Source: Larix kaempferi
Taxonomy: Eukaryota; Streptophyta; Pinopsida; Pinales; Pinaceae
Length of the DNA stretch: 64,000 nucleotides
Assembly (NCBI GenBank): GCA_027924585.1
Contig: BSBM01000186.1
Location: forward strand, 5,084,001 to 5,148,000
Direction of reading: 5' to 3'
In this document: positions 24,723-36,410 of the stretch, piece after piece
How the letters are laid out: every line of letters begins with the position of its first letter
Position numbering within the stretch: the stretch's first letter is position 1
Notes under the pieces: model-generated
What the model saw: the letters and a program-made list of their open reading frames with translations, nothing else
Databases searched by the model: none
What the model was told of the DNA's origin: nothing
Made by a program: the position numbers and the translations under genes

Positions 24723-25475
24723 ATGAGAGGGTCTTACTTCGCAATGATGGTGCAATTAATTCTAAAACCTATAGTTCTGAGATATAACACTGTGGATTGG
24801 GTTGCTATTGTAGGATTTGTTGCTCGAGACACTGGGATCTGTAGTTTATGTGTGGGTATCTTGGATGGAAATGTTAATTTCCTGAGACATGTGATAGAAA
24901 TGGAAACTAGGGGTTGTTAGGAGATTCAAAAGGGGAAAGGGAAGGTCACCGAGGCTTCTCCCTAGATTACTAGAGAGTGAAGCTGTGCGGCAGAGGCTGC
25001 AATTTTTTTTCAAAATTGCATCCCAAAGGATATTTAAGAGGAAATTGTCGAGGTAGAGCACAGTCTTTAGGAAGAATTACAAATTGAGAATCCTACTAAC
25101 TAATTTGATGTTTTAGTTGAGTGGGTGCAATACCTAGGTACTACGAGGGGTCACTTAGCCTTGCACGAAAGAACGATGGCTCCTTTTTGGGTGATGAGGG
25201 GTATTTTGGCCAAGGTTCTCATGGATAAGAGAGCCAAAGATCAAGGTGAAAAAGAGCAGATGAGGGATAGGAAATACCACAATGTTTATTGTCATCTAAT
25301 GCACAAGAAAATAGATGTTATTATGAGCAAGCTCGAATTCAGGTTTGCACCACCTCCGCCTCTAGATGCGGGTGTCTCCCCACTGTTGCAGTTGCCTTCG
25401 GAGGTGGTTGGCTCGTCAGCAAGTAAGCAAGCTCAAGGATCGCTGAAGGAGAATGATCAGGATCCTAGATGTTAG
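24723..25475 (+). pseudogene. Decayed ORF, possibly the terminal ORF of an old LINE
   Basis: One reading frame runs across the interval with about six stops. Its end is open at 25125-25475 and has FWVMRGILAKVL followed by a charged helix-prone stretch and IDVIMSKLEF. This resembles in layout the third ORF of the LINE at 39660-40121 (FWACRILLAQEL, then TKTLEAMMGEL). A long untranslated-looking tail follows to about 25880 with no clear poly(A). The relation is weak and rests on a few aligned residues. Otherwise the protein is unrecognised. Confidence 0.35.
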
Positions 25476-26371
25476 GGTTGAAGCTTAAACATTTCTTCTT
25501 TTCCTCTCTTATTATGTTTAGTATGTGAGTCATTATAGGTCAGAAGTTGTGTTCAAGTTATGTTTTATGTTGTTAATTGGTGTCTTGGGTATATTGTTAG
25601 TTGAATAGTTTTGTTAGGTCTGAACTCTTTAGTTGTTGGAATATTTGTAATGGACATGGTTATGCTTTCAAATGTGATCTCGGCTCTATTGTGAAGAACG
25701 AATGGATATGTTAAGTCTACTACAGGGTTTGTATGTTGCCTTTTACCACAACAAAAGATGGTTATGCGAGAGAGCAGTTAAGGACTATGGTTCTTTAGTT
25801 TCTTTAGTAAACTATTAGCCTTGTTGAAGCAACAACTCTTAGATGATTTAACTTTCTTATGTTAATATAATTCTATCTTACTTTAAGAAAATGATCAATA
25901 AAAAATCTTTGACATACTAGTCATATCCACGTCACTCCAAAGTATGATCAAAGTAAAACAAAGACGCTCTTTTAGAATTTTAAGTAAGAAACTATTAAAG
26001 CTATTAAATATCACCTATTGAGACATTCATAATTATCGTAACACATCAAGTTATTGGAATGTGAATATAATAATGGGTAAGACAATAATAATTATTAGCA
26101 TTTACTAAAACAACTTTAAACTAATAAACATACACTTTTAAACACAAGCTATTTAAAAATCTAGTTTAAGATACATGCTTTATTACTACAATCTATGCTT
26201 TATATATTTAAATAGTACATATCAATTTAGTTTAGCGTCGAAAAAGGAAAGTAGATTGTGTGCTAATCACTTTTTGAAAGGGCTTATGTACTAATCATTT
26301 TGAAAAATTATAATCAATGAGAGTTAAAAAAATGGAGGGTGGATCCCATGGATGCCATTAGTAAATGGATA

Positions 26372-26481
26372 GAGGATAGAAGAATATGAAAGATGTATAT
26401 AAAAATTTGGCTCATGAGCCCAAGTGGAGGATAGAAGAATATGAAATATGTATATAAAAATTTGGCTCATGAGCCCAATCA
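26372..26481. repeat. Tandem duplication, 55 bp x 2
   Basis: Units 26372-26426 and 26427-26481 both start 'gaggatagaagaatatgaaa' and end in 'gctcatgagccca'. Confidence 0.95.
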
Positions 26482-27862
26482 TGACATGTTAGTTGACACA
26501 TAACATGGGAAAAATAAACATGAACATGATTTGTGAACAAAAATGTGTGCACGATTTGTAGACCAAAAACACGTGCGTGATTTATTGAACATGGTATAAA
26601 CCCCCAAAATCGGTCTGTGAACATCCATTTCTTCCAAAGCGATGATTTGGAAAGTATCAATGGGGAAAATAGGCAGAATGTGATCCCAATTACAACTCAT
26701 AGAGGTGATTCAACCAACAATTTCAAATGCAATAGGTAATTTTACCAATATTTTCTATCAATTTCTCACTAAATAAATGAATTAAATACCAATAAATTTT
26801 CTCAATTCCACATCATCACATGAATAACATGGTTATTGAGTTGCTAATCATGCCATAGAATTTAATCCACTAAATGATTCTTCAAGGCCTTGGTAAATGA
26901 GGAGGATTCTAAGAAGATTGCAAACTTGAAAAACCTAGGCAAAAGGATTTCCAACCAAGAGGGCATGCAACAAAAATTGTGGAGCATTATCCTTTACTTT
27001 GAAAAAATCACGTAAGTTGGCCATGAAAACTTGCACCAAACTTGGCCCTCAAAAATTATTTGTGGAATATTTGTAATTGGAATTTATCCTTACTGGAGTT
27101 GATCAATGCCTTGACAACAATCACTAGAAACAACTCTCCAAGGCTATATGGATACCTTTATGAATATTTCAAAGCCACGTGGGATGTGTCAATCTCGGTT
27201 CATTAATATTCTTAATGGAATAAATTTCGAAAAAGTATTTTATCTCTTCTATTAACAGAGGCCTCATTATCTCACTACCAATGTAGGATACTATGAGCTC
27301 ATCCCTAGATATAGAACCATCATATTGCTAGATGCATGCTATTATATTTTAGTGAGGCCTTAGCATTAGCCCTGTAATTGCGATTCCTCCTTCCTTATAT
27401 TATTAGACTTGAACAAATTAGATTCAATTGGGATATGTTCATCATGTCTAATGTGGTATTAGTTTAGAAAGGCATGTAATATTAGGACAAATACTTGGGG
27501 CTTAGGGAATTGGTTATTAAACTGAACTTTGAAAAAGATTATCATATGTCTAGAGTGGCGTTTTATTCTAGATTCACATTGAATTCCCTAAGATTTGGAA
27601 ATTTTTATGTGAACGTGGTGAAAACTGTATTCCGATAAGAGCCTATCTCTGTATTAATCAAGACAAATATAAGGAAATCATGATAGTACCTTCCTCTTAA
27701 GAAAAGTTAAAAAAAAGAGTAACAAGAATATTTTATAAACAAATTAGAACACTGAATAAAAGATCCTTGTACTAATACCATAAACAATTACTAAAAAAAG
27801 AACATAATTTCAAAGCAATGATGCATAGTTGAATATCATAAGATCATAATGACTAATTAAAA
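26482..27862. other. No recognised gene
   Basis: Short ORFs on the minus strand at 26412-26700 have no recognisable domain. The rest is unremarkable AT-rich DNA. Confidence 0.4.
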
Positions 27863-27988
27863 ATGTCTTCATCTAACACATTCTTAATATTGCTATTCAT
27901 TTTCGTGAATGGGGTGACTGCCGAAAATCAATGCGACATTAATGGTAAAGTGACTGCAAGGGGATTGAGGGGATGCCTAAGGTACTAG
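27863..27988 (+). CDS. Possible first exon of a small secreted peptide
   Basis: A 41-codon ORF starts with a short N-terminus and a strongly hydrophobic core (FLILLFIFV) ending VTA, as in a cleavable signal peptide. The mature part begins ENQCDINGKVTARG and has a second Cys before the end. The final codons overlap 'aag|gtacta', a plausible 5' splice donor, so the ORF may be exon 1 rather than a whole gene. No following exon is convincing. It is too short for a firm call; chance is a real alternative. Confidence 0.25.
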   Translation: MSSSNTFLILLFIFVNGVTAENQCDINGKVTARGLRGCLRY

Positions 27989-29170
27989 CATCATCATTTC
28001 TCATCCCACCTTTGCAACTGAATGACCTGAATATCGATGCAACCCCTCCCCAACATTAATGGTGATATGAAGAAGCACGAGGATGCAATCACCTCGAGGC
28101 TCCGAGGAATAAATTCGCTTCTGAGGGGTTCATTCGTCCACCACAAAATATTCTACAGTTGCAAAGGTTCATCTTTTGAAAAGAGAAAAGGGATTTTGTG
28201 TTCATAGACATGGTGAGGGAGCACTTTAGAGTTTCCAGTTTTCGAGGAGTTCGTCAACCTCAACATTTTACGGTGTCTTAGGGAGGGGAAACTGTTGAAC
28301 GCATATTGGCAACAACCAAAGACCAAGAGAAAGTGACAATTTTGTAGTGTTTTCTTTGAAAGGAACGCATATTGGCATATTGTTTCTTCTACCTTTGATC
28401 CTCCATCAAAGGTAGAAGAACCAACAAAAAAAATTTGGAAGGGAAGGCACTCAAACAAGTATAATATCCTACATTCCAGTGAAATCAATTTTAGATTTTT
28501 TAAAATTTCTTTTACAAATTTGTTGCAATTGACTAGACAGCACCTACAATTTTTGAAAACAAATCAACATTACTTAATTTGTAATGTATCTTTAAATTGG
28601 TCCTCTTAGGTAGAGGCTCATCCAAAACAAACTCTAATAGAAAAATCACCAACGTTTGAAACTACCAAAGGTCATTCTCAAACCAATTATTCTCATTCTC
28701 TCAAAAGATTACCTGTCGTATATCATTGGCAAGCTTGTTCTCATTCTATACATAGTTCCATAACCGGTCCTAGTTGTAGATTATGCACCAACATCATGAG
28801 AACGATAAGTCATTGTAGAGATCATAGTATAAGCAAGGGTAGATGTTCTAATGGAGGATTTGTACTTTTAATCTTTTGTTATTTATTCGAACAAATTCAT
28901 GGAAAGTGAAACACACTCGTAAGGTTGCACACTTGTAAATCAATTGAGATGATGTAGATTTCATGGTTCCACCTCACTTGAGCTAACAAAACAAATACCT
29001 ATAGATTCCATTGATCCCTCTAAACCTAACAATAATAATAATAAATAAATTCAAAGTTAAAGAAACATACAAAGTGTCTTTTCCTTTCTTCGTCGAATGG
29101 ATGAACCATCTAAGATCTCAAGGCCATGTGTACACTCTAACATACACATGTTGTCCATTGGAATTACCAT
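27989..29170. other. No recognised gene
   Basis: A 111-codon minus ORF at 28153-28488 has no known domain. It contains a perfect hairpin at 28384-28420 (16-bp arms, 5-base loop). The 14-mer 'aacgcatattggca' occurs twice (near 28298 and 28362). Confidence 0.4.
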
Positions 29171-29797
29171 TCTACTCCTCCATCTCCTCCCCCCCTTCCT
29201 CCTTCTCATCCAACCCCTACTCCTCTAAAATCGCCCCTCATTCCTCATCCTCCACCTTCTCCTCACACTTTACCCTCTCCCCTCTGCCTGCTCTAGTCCC
29301 TCCTCAACCCCCCCTTTCCTCTCTCCCCTAACCCTATCCTCATCCTTCTCCTACCTATCTCCACCTCCCCCTACCTCTCTCCACCTCCCCCTACCATCCC
29401 ATAACCTTCACCTCCACCTCTACCTCCCCTCCCTTTATCCCTCCCCTATGCCCCCTTTCCACCTCCTCTCCCCCCTCTGCCCCTCCCCTCCCCTCCAATA
29501 TCCCCTCTACCCATCGTTTCCCATCCCCTCCACTCCTTGCCCTATCCTCCTCGGCTCTCCTCCTCCACCTCCTCCTCCTCCACTCCCCCTACTACTACCT
29601 GCTCCCCCTCCCTTCCCCCCCTCCTCCTCCCCGAACCCCTCTTCACTCCCTTTCATCTCCTCCTTCCAAACTGCCCCCTCCTCCCCCCTCCTATCCCCCT
29701 CCTACTCCTACTCCTCCCCCTCTCCTTCTCCCTTCCCTATCTGCCTCCTCCCCCTCTCCTTCTCCCTTCCCTATCTGCCTCCTCCCACCCCACCCAA
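29171..29797. repeat. Long pyrimidine tract (C/T on plus strand)
   Basis: For about 620 bases the plus strand is almost only C and T with occasional A. It contains a 34-bp unit repeated exactly twice at about 29711-29778 ('ctcctccccctctccttctc' onward). The proline/serine/leucine-rich ORFs in all plus frames are by-products of composition. A (TA)n run follows at about 29802-29826. Confidence 0.9.
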
Positions 29798-29898
29798 CCT
29801 AGATATATATATATATATATATATATAATTTAATTTCAAAAAATTTATCAACAAAAAAATTAAATATTTTAAAGAATATTATAATTTTTTTTTATCTA

Positions 29899-29929
29899 AA
29901 AAATATATATATATATATATATATATAAT
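29899..29929. repeat. (AT)n microsatellite
   Basis: A short pure AT run is flanked by an 'atattttaaagaatattata' block that also occurs just upstream (about 29865). Confidence 0.9.
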
Positions 29930-30406
29930 ATTTTAAAGAATATTATAAGATTTTTCTTTTAAAAAAATATCAAGTTATCAAAGTAATGAGAACAAAATAA
30001 TCTATTATTAATTTGATCTATTTATTCATTTCCTTTCTTTCATTAAGGCAAATCATGTTAAATACCTACCTTTATGTGTCCATCATTCAACATAAAATGG
30101 AGATGTCCCTTGTGTTTGATCAGCCAATCATATGAAAAAATAATGACACATGTTGTGCAACCCTTCACATACCTATTGGACAAATACCCATTAATCACTT
30201 CACAAGATCAACAAACCAAATAACATATATAAAATCCGTGAACATTAACAAGCTTTTCACTCTATAAAATGGAAATAGAAGAAACTTATTACTGATTTTC
30301 TTAAAAAAAATTACTTTGAAATTGGTATCAATCTAAATCCACTTTTCATTGAAATTGAAATGAAAATTGCAAAAACCTCTAACTAATTTCCTTAACCAAT
30401 TCCCTT

Positions 30407-30758
30407 AAAATTGATGCCGATCTAAATACACATATCACAGCATATACAATCAACCATATGTTTGGTATTCTTGCATTTACAGTAATTTGGTTGTGGAAGA
30501 AGTGTTTTTAATGGAAGAAATCCATAACTAAAGAAAGGTATTAATGGTTTTTTGGGTAACATATATGGAAAATCTGCGTGTCAAAATTGATGCCGATCTA
30601 AATACACATATCACAGCATATACAATCAACCATATGTTTGGTATTCTTGCATTTACAGTAATTTGGTTGTGGAAGAAGTGTTTTTAATGGAAGAAATCCA
30701 TAACTAAAGAAAGGTATTAATGGTTTTTTGGGTAACATATATGGAAAATCTGCGTGTC
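30407..30758. repeat. Perfect tandem duplication, 176 bp x 2
   Basis: Units 30407-30582 and 30583-30758 appear identical base for base, from 'aaaattgatgccgatctaaa' to 'aatctgcgtgtc'. Elsewhere in this window duplicates are clearly diverged, so this one is very young or an assembly effect. Confidence 0.95.
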
Positions 30759-31022
30759 AGTTTTAAACTAGAGATTCATTATTTTGTTCACTTAAAAATG
30801 TTTAAAATAACGGTTCAATGTGAGTGAGAAAATCTCGGTGGATCAGTAAGTACGGGACAATTTTCATATGGTTTTTTTAGGTAACATATATGGAAAATCT
30901 GTAGGTCAGTTTTAAACAAGAGATTCATTATTTTGTTCAGTTAAAAATGTTTAAAATAACTGTTCAATGTGAGACTAAAAATATCTCGGTGGATCAGTAA
31001 GTACGGGACAATTTTCATAAGG
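30723..31022. repeat. Second tandem duplication, about 148 bp x 2
   Basis: The blocks 30723-30871 and 30872-31022 share 'ggtaacatatatggaaaatc' and a 'ggtggatcagtaagtacggg' block with about 10 differences. The first block overlaps the end of the 176-bp unit, so it was duplicated earlier. Confidence 0.85.
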
Positions 31023-31178
31023 TATGTGATTCAAAAAGTTTTGTTCATTTTTAAGGCCGATTTATAGCGGAAAAAGACTTTAAACTCATCTAAAAATTTA
31101 ACCCATTTTCACATTAATCGAACCCAATTCAACTTTAACCCAGGCATAATAATAGTATAGGCGAAGTCAGAGAGAAAC

Positions 31179-31255
31179 CTGCGTGATGATCTCAACGCAC
31201 CCGAGCCTCTTGATCTCCTCCTTGTCCGTTCGCCATAGGTTCTGTAATCCGACAT
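31179..31255 (-). CDS. Exon-like ORF, copy 1 (unidentified gene 5' end)
   Basis: An ATG at 31255 opens 25 codons starting MSDYRTYGERTRRRSRGSG. They end at a donor-like 'cgcag|gtttct' (boundary 31179/31178). The frame also stays open upstream as NRSQIFQGVG, so the ATG may be internal. The copy at 31592-31664 preserves this frame, and most differences between the copies that fall in NRSQIFQGVGMSDY are synonymous. Basic residues dominate. I cannot name the protein. Confidence 0.4.
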
Positions 31256-31591
31256 TCCAACGCCTTGGAAGATCTGGCTACGATTACCTCGCCAACCCCG
31301 TCACCATTCACGTCCAGACCGCCGAACAAAACAACCAGAGATTTTAAAGATGAGGTTCTCCACATATCTGGTGGGTTTATGCCAGGCCATTGATGAAACC
31401 CTATATGAAATATAAATAGCACAGACTTATAACTAATAGCCTTTCTGATCAAAGTTTCGTGAGACTTTAAACTCATCTAAAATTTTAACCTAATTCCACT
31501 TTAATCAAACCCAATTTCACTTTAATCGAACCCAATTCAACTTTAACCCAGACATAATAATAGTATAGGCGAAGTCAGAGAGAAACCCTAC

Positions 31592-31664
31592 CTGATGATC
31601 TCCACCCGCCCGAGCCTCCTGATCTCCTCCTCGTCCGTTCTGCACAGGTTTTGTAATCAGACAT
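31592..31664 (-). CDS. Exon-like ORF, copy 2
   Basis: This is the partner of 31179-31255 within a duplicated block (31118-31284 and 31535-31700). It reads MSDYKTCAERTRRRSGGSGG and ends at 'catcag|gtaggg', a strong plant 5' splice donor. The junction region differs from copy 1 by a small indel. The minus strand upstream stays partly open (LLLAKSDVKKANRSQIFQ). This may be one gene's 5' end duplicated, or two remnants of it. Confidence 0.4.
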
Positions 31665-32060
31665 CCCAACACCTTGGAAGATCTGGCTACGATTAGCCTT
31701 CTTGACATCCGATTTTGCCAGAAGAAGCTCCTACAAGTCATCGATCCTCAACCCGTTTTCTCGAAGACCCCACAAATCCATCATACTCACTTATGCTCAG
31801 AGGGATTTCTGTCCCGATTATTCCATTGCTAATCCTTTCAAGTTATTTTCCTTCGGTTAAACGCAGAGAGGGCGGGGCGGACATTGGCGAGTTGATAAGC
31901 AACTGGAAGACGGCCTGAGCACTGCGGAGGATTTCATAGCGGATTTGCTTGCATTAGAAACCCTACTTTAAGAGAATATTTAAATTGTTTTAAAAATCAA
32001 CACCAGATTACGAAATCCTCTATGAATTATTACGCCCAACAAAGCCGAGGTAAATGGGTA

Positions 32061-32400
32061 TCAGACATATGCTAAGAACAGAGCCTGAGGCGCCAAAATC
32101 CAGTTTCCTCGGAGCCATTGTTGAGGTCGGCGTAAGTCTGATTGGGGATATACCTTGAGAGTGCAAGTGTCAGGGAAGTAGACCATCGAAATATTTTCTC
32201 CCGTGCCTGCAACAAGTTTGCAGGCAAACCTCCTCCTCCACTGCCTTTCCATCATCAAAGCAAGGCAGAGACCGCGACCATGGAATTAGCTCGAAAATTC
32301 GAAATAGGGGTAGATCACCATATGGAGCTGCGAACACAGAAACCCTAGCCTCCTCTCTCCAACAGTAGCTGCGTCCATGGAGCCACTAATATCTCCCCGA
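32061..32400 (-). pseudogene. Gene-like 5' region, unidentified
   Basis: The stretch is GC-richer than its surroundings. On the minus strand it has 'gaggctagggtttctgtg' (typical of plant 5' leaders), then an ORF from 32258 beginning MMMERQWRRRFACKLV and continuing MVYFPDTCTLK, where 'ctcaag|gtatat' (about 32148-32155) looks like a splice donor. Its position upstream of the two exon-like ORFs suggests one former gene on the minus strand. No domain is recognised. Confidence 0.3.
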
Positions 32401-33131
32401 TTTCCAAATCTTCCAGATCGGAAAGGAAATAACAATAAAAAGCATTTTCAAGAAATTTGAATTAACCTAACTGTTTGAATTTCGAATTGTACGCTCACCC
32501 TTGGATCCCATTCCATTAAGTATTTTTTCTTTCGTAAATCAACATTTCCTTAAGAGATTATGATTAACCTAACATGATAACGACTACTCAGCATGCTTTT
32601 CTGATTGACATGGACAACTCCCCATCTGCATATTTTGCAACCCCCAGGAATAACAACTAACTACTTAAGAGATTATGATAAATACTATATAAATAATATT
32701 AGTATAAGATAATGATTTTATGTTATATATTAATTTGATTTTAAAATAATTTAGTCAAATTTTATGGTAAATTTTGGCAATCTATATCTTTAAATAATTT
32801 ATTCAATTATAAGTTTTTTTTTTTCAATTGAATTATAATGTTGTTATCATTCATGCTTTTCTTCTTCTCTTAACTTAATATAAATTATGTATACTTCACA
32901 TTTTTCATATATTAAATTCTCAAATAAATAACTCATTATAATTATGAAAGATTTTTCACAAAATATAGAAATAATTTAATTATTTACACTTTATTATAAT
33001 AAAATGAATCTTCCTAATCATATCATATAATATAATATAATAAAATAATTTTTTTAAAATAATTTTTTATTTTATTTAAAAATAAATATATTACAACTTA
33101 AAAAAATGGATAGAAAAATTAATTAATTAAT

Positions 33132-33161
33132 GATATATATATATATATATATATATATAGC
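33132..33161. repeat. (AT)n microsatellite
   Basis: A pure AT run lies in AT-rich DNA. The surrounding 32400-33640 has no recognised gene. Confidence 0.9.
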
Positions 33162-33639
33162 ATTAATTTATTGAATTTTACAAATTTTAAATATATCTAA
33201 AAAAATCTATTTTGTAAAACGAAAAAAACTTATAAAGGAAATAAATATATTAATATTCACGAAGATTTTAAATTGGCATTGCAATTCCTTAGTTGAAACT
33301 CTTTTTCCCTATAATTCAATTTTGTATAGTTAGGTTGGATCTCCTTTCTTGCATGCCTCTAATCATATAGTTTAAGGTAATGAAAATATACAATACAATC
33401 CAAATTTATTAGATACTATAATTATTTCCAAAATAGTTTAATCAAACTCTAAAAATATTATTTTGACACATAGTGGATATTTATTTCTAGAGCAACATTG
33501 ATATAAAACATAGCCAAAATGTTCATAAAACAAAGTTTGCATCTCTACTTGATAGAGAAGTCGTGCCTTAGTGACATGAGATGACAAAAATGAGAGATGC
33601 TTGAACACTCCAAAGGTATTAAACTTAACCATTTCAAAA

Positions 33640-34345
33640 TCACACTATATTTTCTACCTAACCATTATAAAATATAACTTTCAACTATTGGCTCCACACA
33701 CCTATAATCCTTAACTTTATAATTGTCCACACCTAACATGTATAAATTGGTAGCCATCGATTCCTAATAGAAATAAATGCTAACCATTATAACCCATATA
33801 CTTTGTAACATTTGAACACTAACAATTATAGCCTTAATCTTTAACCATTCATGCCTATAAATCCTAAACCATAACTCACACAACTCCTATATATCGTAAC
33901 CATTAACTCTTAACACATAACCCCTCAAAACTGTAACATAAACTCCTAAGGATGATTTCCTAACACTTATAATTGTGAGATTAAATAATTAACTCCATAG
34001 ATCTTAACCTTTTTAATTATTTTAACATTTATCTCCTACAATTATTATTTATATAACCCATAAATACTAGATTCATTTAGTCAACTTCACTTCTAACCTA
34101 TATCACTTAAAAAACATAACTAATATATATAACCATAGACCCTTATAACCCTTTTAATTTCCAATACTTAACTCCTAATACTTTACCCTTATATTTTATA
34201 ACTTTTCATTCTCAACTTTTAACCACTTTAACACCTATTACTTTAAACCCATATAAAATATTTAAATCCTAAACCCTTATATCACATCTTTAATTCATCC
34301 ATTAACACTTACCCTCTATCATATATAACTCATAAATCTTAAAAT
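33640..34345. repeat. G-poor, telomere-like degenerate repeat
   Basis: For about 700 bases the plus strand has very little G and keeps returning to words such as 'taacccttat', 'ataacc', 'cctaaac' and 'cttaac' every 10-20 bases. This resembles a heavily mutated array of the plant telomere unit CCCTAAA, but exact units are few. No coding potential. Confidence 0.45.
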
Positions 34346-35290
34346 TCCTAACCCATGGAAGCATGGATATTTAAAACTTAAATGTGATGTTCTAAAGAGC
34401 TTTTTCTCTCCATGGAAACATGACAAATAACATCACGAAATGACTTCAACGTGGAGTTTCCTTTTCAAATAAGATCGAGTTTCCTTTTATGAGAAATTGT
34501 TTAATAGTCAAAGCCCAATTTATTTATTTATTGTTTCAAAGTTTAATGCCAATTTTAAGTGGGGATTAAATGTTATTTTAAAAATAATAAATATTTAGAA
34601 GTTAATTATACTATATATTTCATTGTTAATAATTAAAATATTTAATTAGTTGTGTGAACATTTGATTTTAGAAATAAAAATATTATAAATATATGATTAG
34701 TTTTGTATTTCCATGTTTATAATGGAGTAAAAACTACTTCATATTATAATTAATTAAACTTATTTACTATGATTATTAAAATTTTGAATTTTTAATATAG
34801 TGTTTATTTTATCTATATATATATAATGTATTTGAATTTGATTCTATATTTCATTATTTTATGTTATTATTGGATTACATTTTACTATATATTTTCCTCA
34901 ATATAAATTTTCTTTATTTTTAACATTTTTAAAGTATTTAAAATTTAATAAATAAAAAAAATATTAAAATATTTTTTCAAAATTTTATTTATATATTTTT
35001 TTCAATATGAGATTAAACAGTAATCATAAGTAACATTTAGTTACATGTATATGTATGAGATTAAGATAAAATGATTTGTTGTAGATAAAATATCTTCTCA
35101 TTTTAAATTATAATTTGAAATTCTTTCTTGGCTTATAATTTAAAGCTATTTTTAAATGGCTAAGAGCTAGTTAATTATCTAATACCATAGGTATTTAGTA
35201 CGACTTGAAGTCTTCTCTCTTACTAGTCATGAATCTATTATTTTAAATAACTCGATTTTAAATAGCAACCGAGAAAGGATATGTGCATTT
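34346..35290. other. AT-rich DNA without a recognised gene
   Basis: I see nothing in this interval beyond simple AT-rich sequence. Confidence 0.5.
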
Positions 35291-36250
35291 TTTTTTTATT
35301 GGATAGTAAAAAACCTAAAGGAATGACTACTAGCTTTAGGCTTAGGAGAAAAAAAGTGGGAATGGGAGACAATGGTAGGGCATAACAAAAAGAGCTGAAA
35401 TATGGGCCAAGAGCTGTGGCGTAGGTAGCATGGACTGTGCCAAGCAGTGATGAGAAAAATGGAATTGATAGCATGAACTACAGATAGATGAGGTGACAAC
35501 ATAAGGAAACATAGGAGACTTAGAAACAAATAGTGAGAAAATGAGGTAAATGAGTATGGGAGGCTATGATCTACTATGGAAGAAATGGATGTGAACGACA
35601 TGCGGTTGGAGTAGGAAACCTGTGCCACGGATACTAATGGTTGGAGGACTAATAGTTTTAGTTATGTAAATAAAAATAAAATGTAGGTAAGAAGTTAGAT
35701 TAACATTCGAGAGGGGATGGAAGGGAAACTAGATTCAGATAGATGGAATGGTGTGGGGGGGGTGTAGGGAAAGTAGGATGAAAAGTAAAAAGGGACTTGA
35801 GGGATTGCTGTAGAGGCTTCAAACATTGTAGAAGTGTGGCTATGTGGAATTGTGGTAGTAGTTGAAGTTTCTTGTGAAAGAAGCTGGGAGGTGGAAGCAA
35901 CATGTAGGCTACGACTAAGAGTTGGGCGGGGTAAAAAGGATGGATCTGTATAGATATATTAAGTAAGGTAGGAAAAAAATAGAATCGAATCCCATAGTAG
36001 GTATAGACCATACTTTGATACCATTTGATCTACAATTATGAGGGGTGAGGCTCAAAGAGGGCTCTTTGAGCCTCACCTCTCAAATAAAACTAATAAATGA
36101 ACTTTAAATAATAATGAAACCAATAACACACATAAGAATAAGAAATAAAAAAGAGTGACTTATATTAACAAGACTTAAGAGCCTTTATAAAGGATTACAT
36201 GTGTGTCCACATTTGACAAGTTAAAGAGAGCTCATTAAATGATGTTGTTT
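35291..36250 (-). mobile_element. Possible 5' end of a minus-strand LTR element
   Basis: 'ctttgataccatttgatc' at 36013-36030 is, on the minus strand, TGGTATCAAAG, a tRNA-Met primer-binding site with one mismatch. To its right (36031-36250) lies LTR-like DNA with a TATA-like 'cctttataaagg' and a palindrome at 36041-36081 built on 'gtgaggctcaaagag'. To its left, 35291-36010 is C-poor, as in a retroelement leader. There is no gag and no second LTR, so this is a candidate only. Confidence 0.35.
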
Positions 36251-36410
36251 ATTTAATAATATATACTAGCGGCTCTAGTTAGTTAGGTGTGAAGATGAAG
36301 GGAGCTCTGCGGATGTGAGGAGGAAGGTTGCATGGTGATTTGAAGGTTCTCTATTCAGGTAACAGTGTGGGGTCTCTCTGGGACCTCTTTGGAAGGCGAG
36401 TCGGGAAGGG

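Noticed and set aside
28153-28488. 111-codon minus ORF
   Set aside because: No known domain and it contains a perfect hairpin that would be unlikely in a conserved protein.
29011-29833. Proline/serine/leucine-rich ORFs of 98-126 codons
   Set aside because: All plus frames are open only because the DNA is C/T-rich; no start context or domain.
31192-31476. Minus ORF with LDVNGDGVGEV, suggestive of an FG-GAP/calcium-binding motif
   Set aside because: The alternative frame is the one preserved between the two copies, so this frame is probably a shadow.
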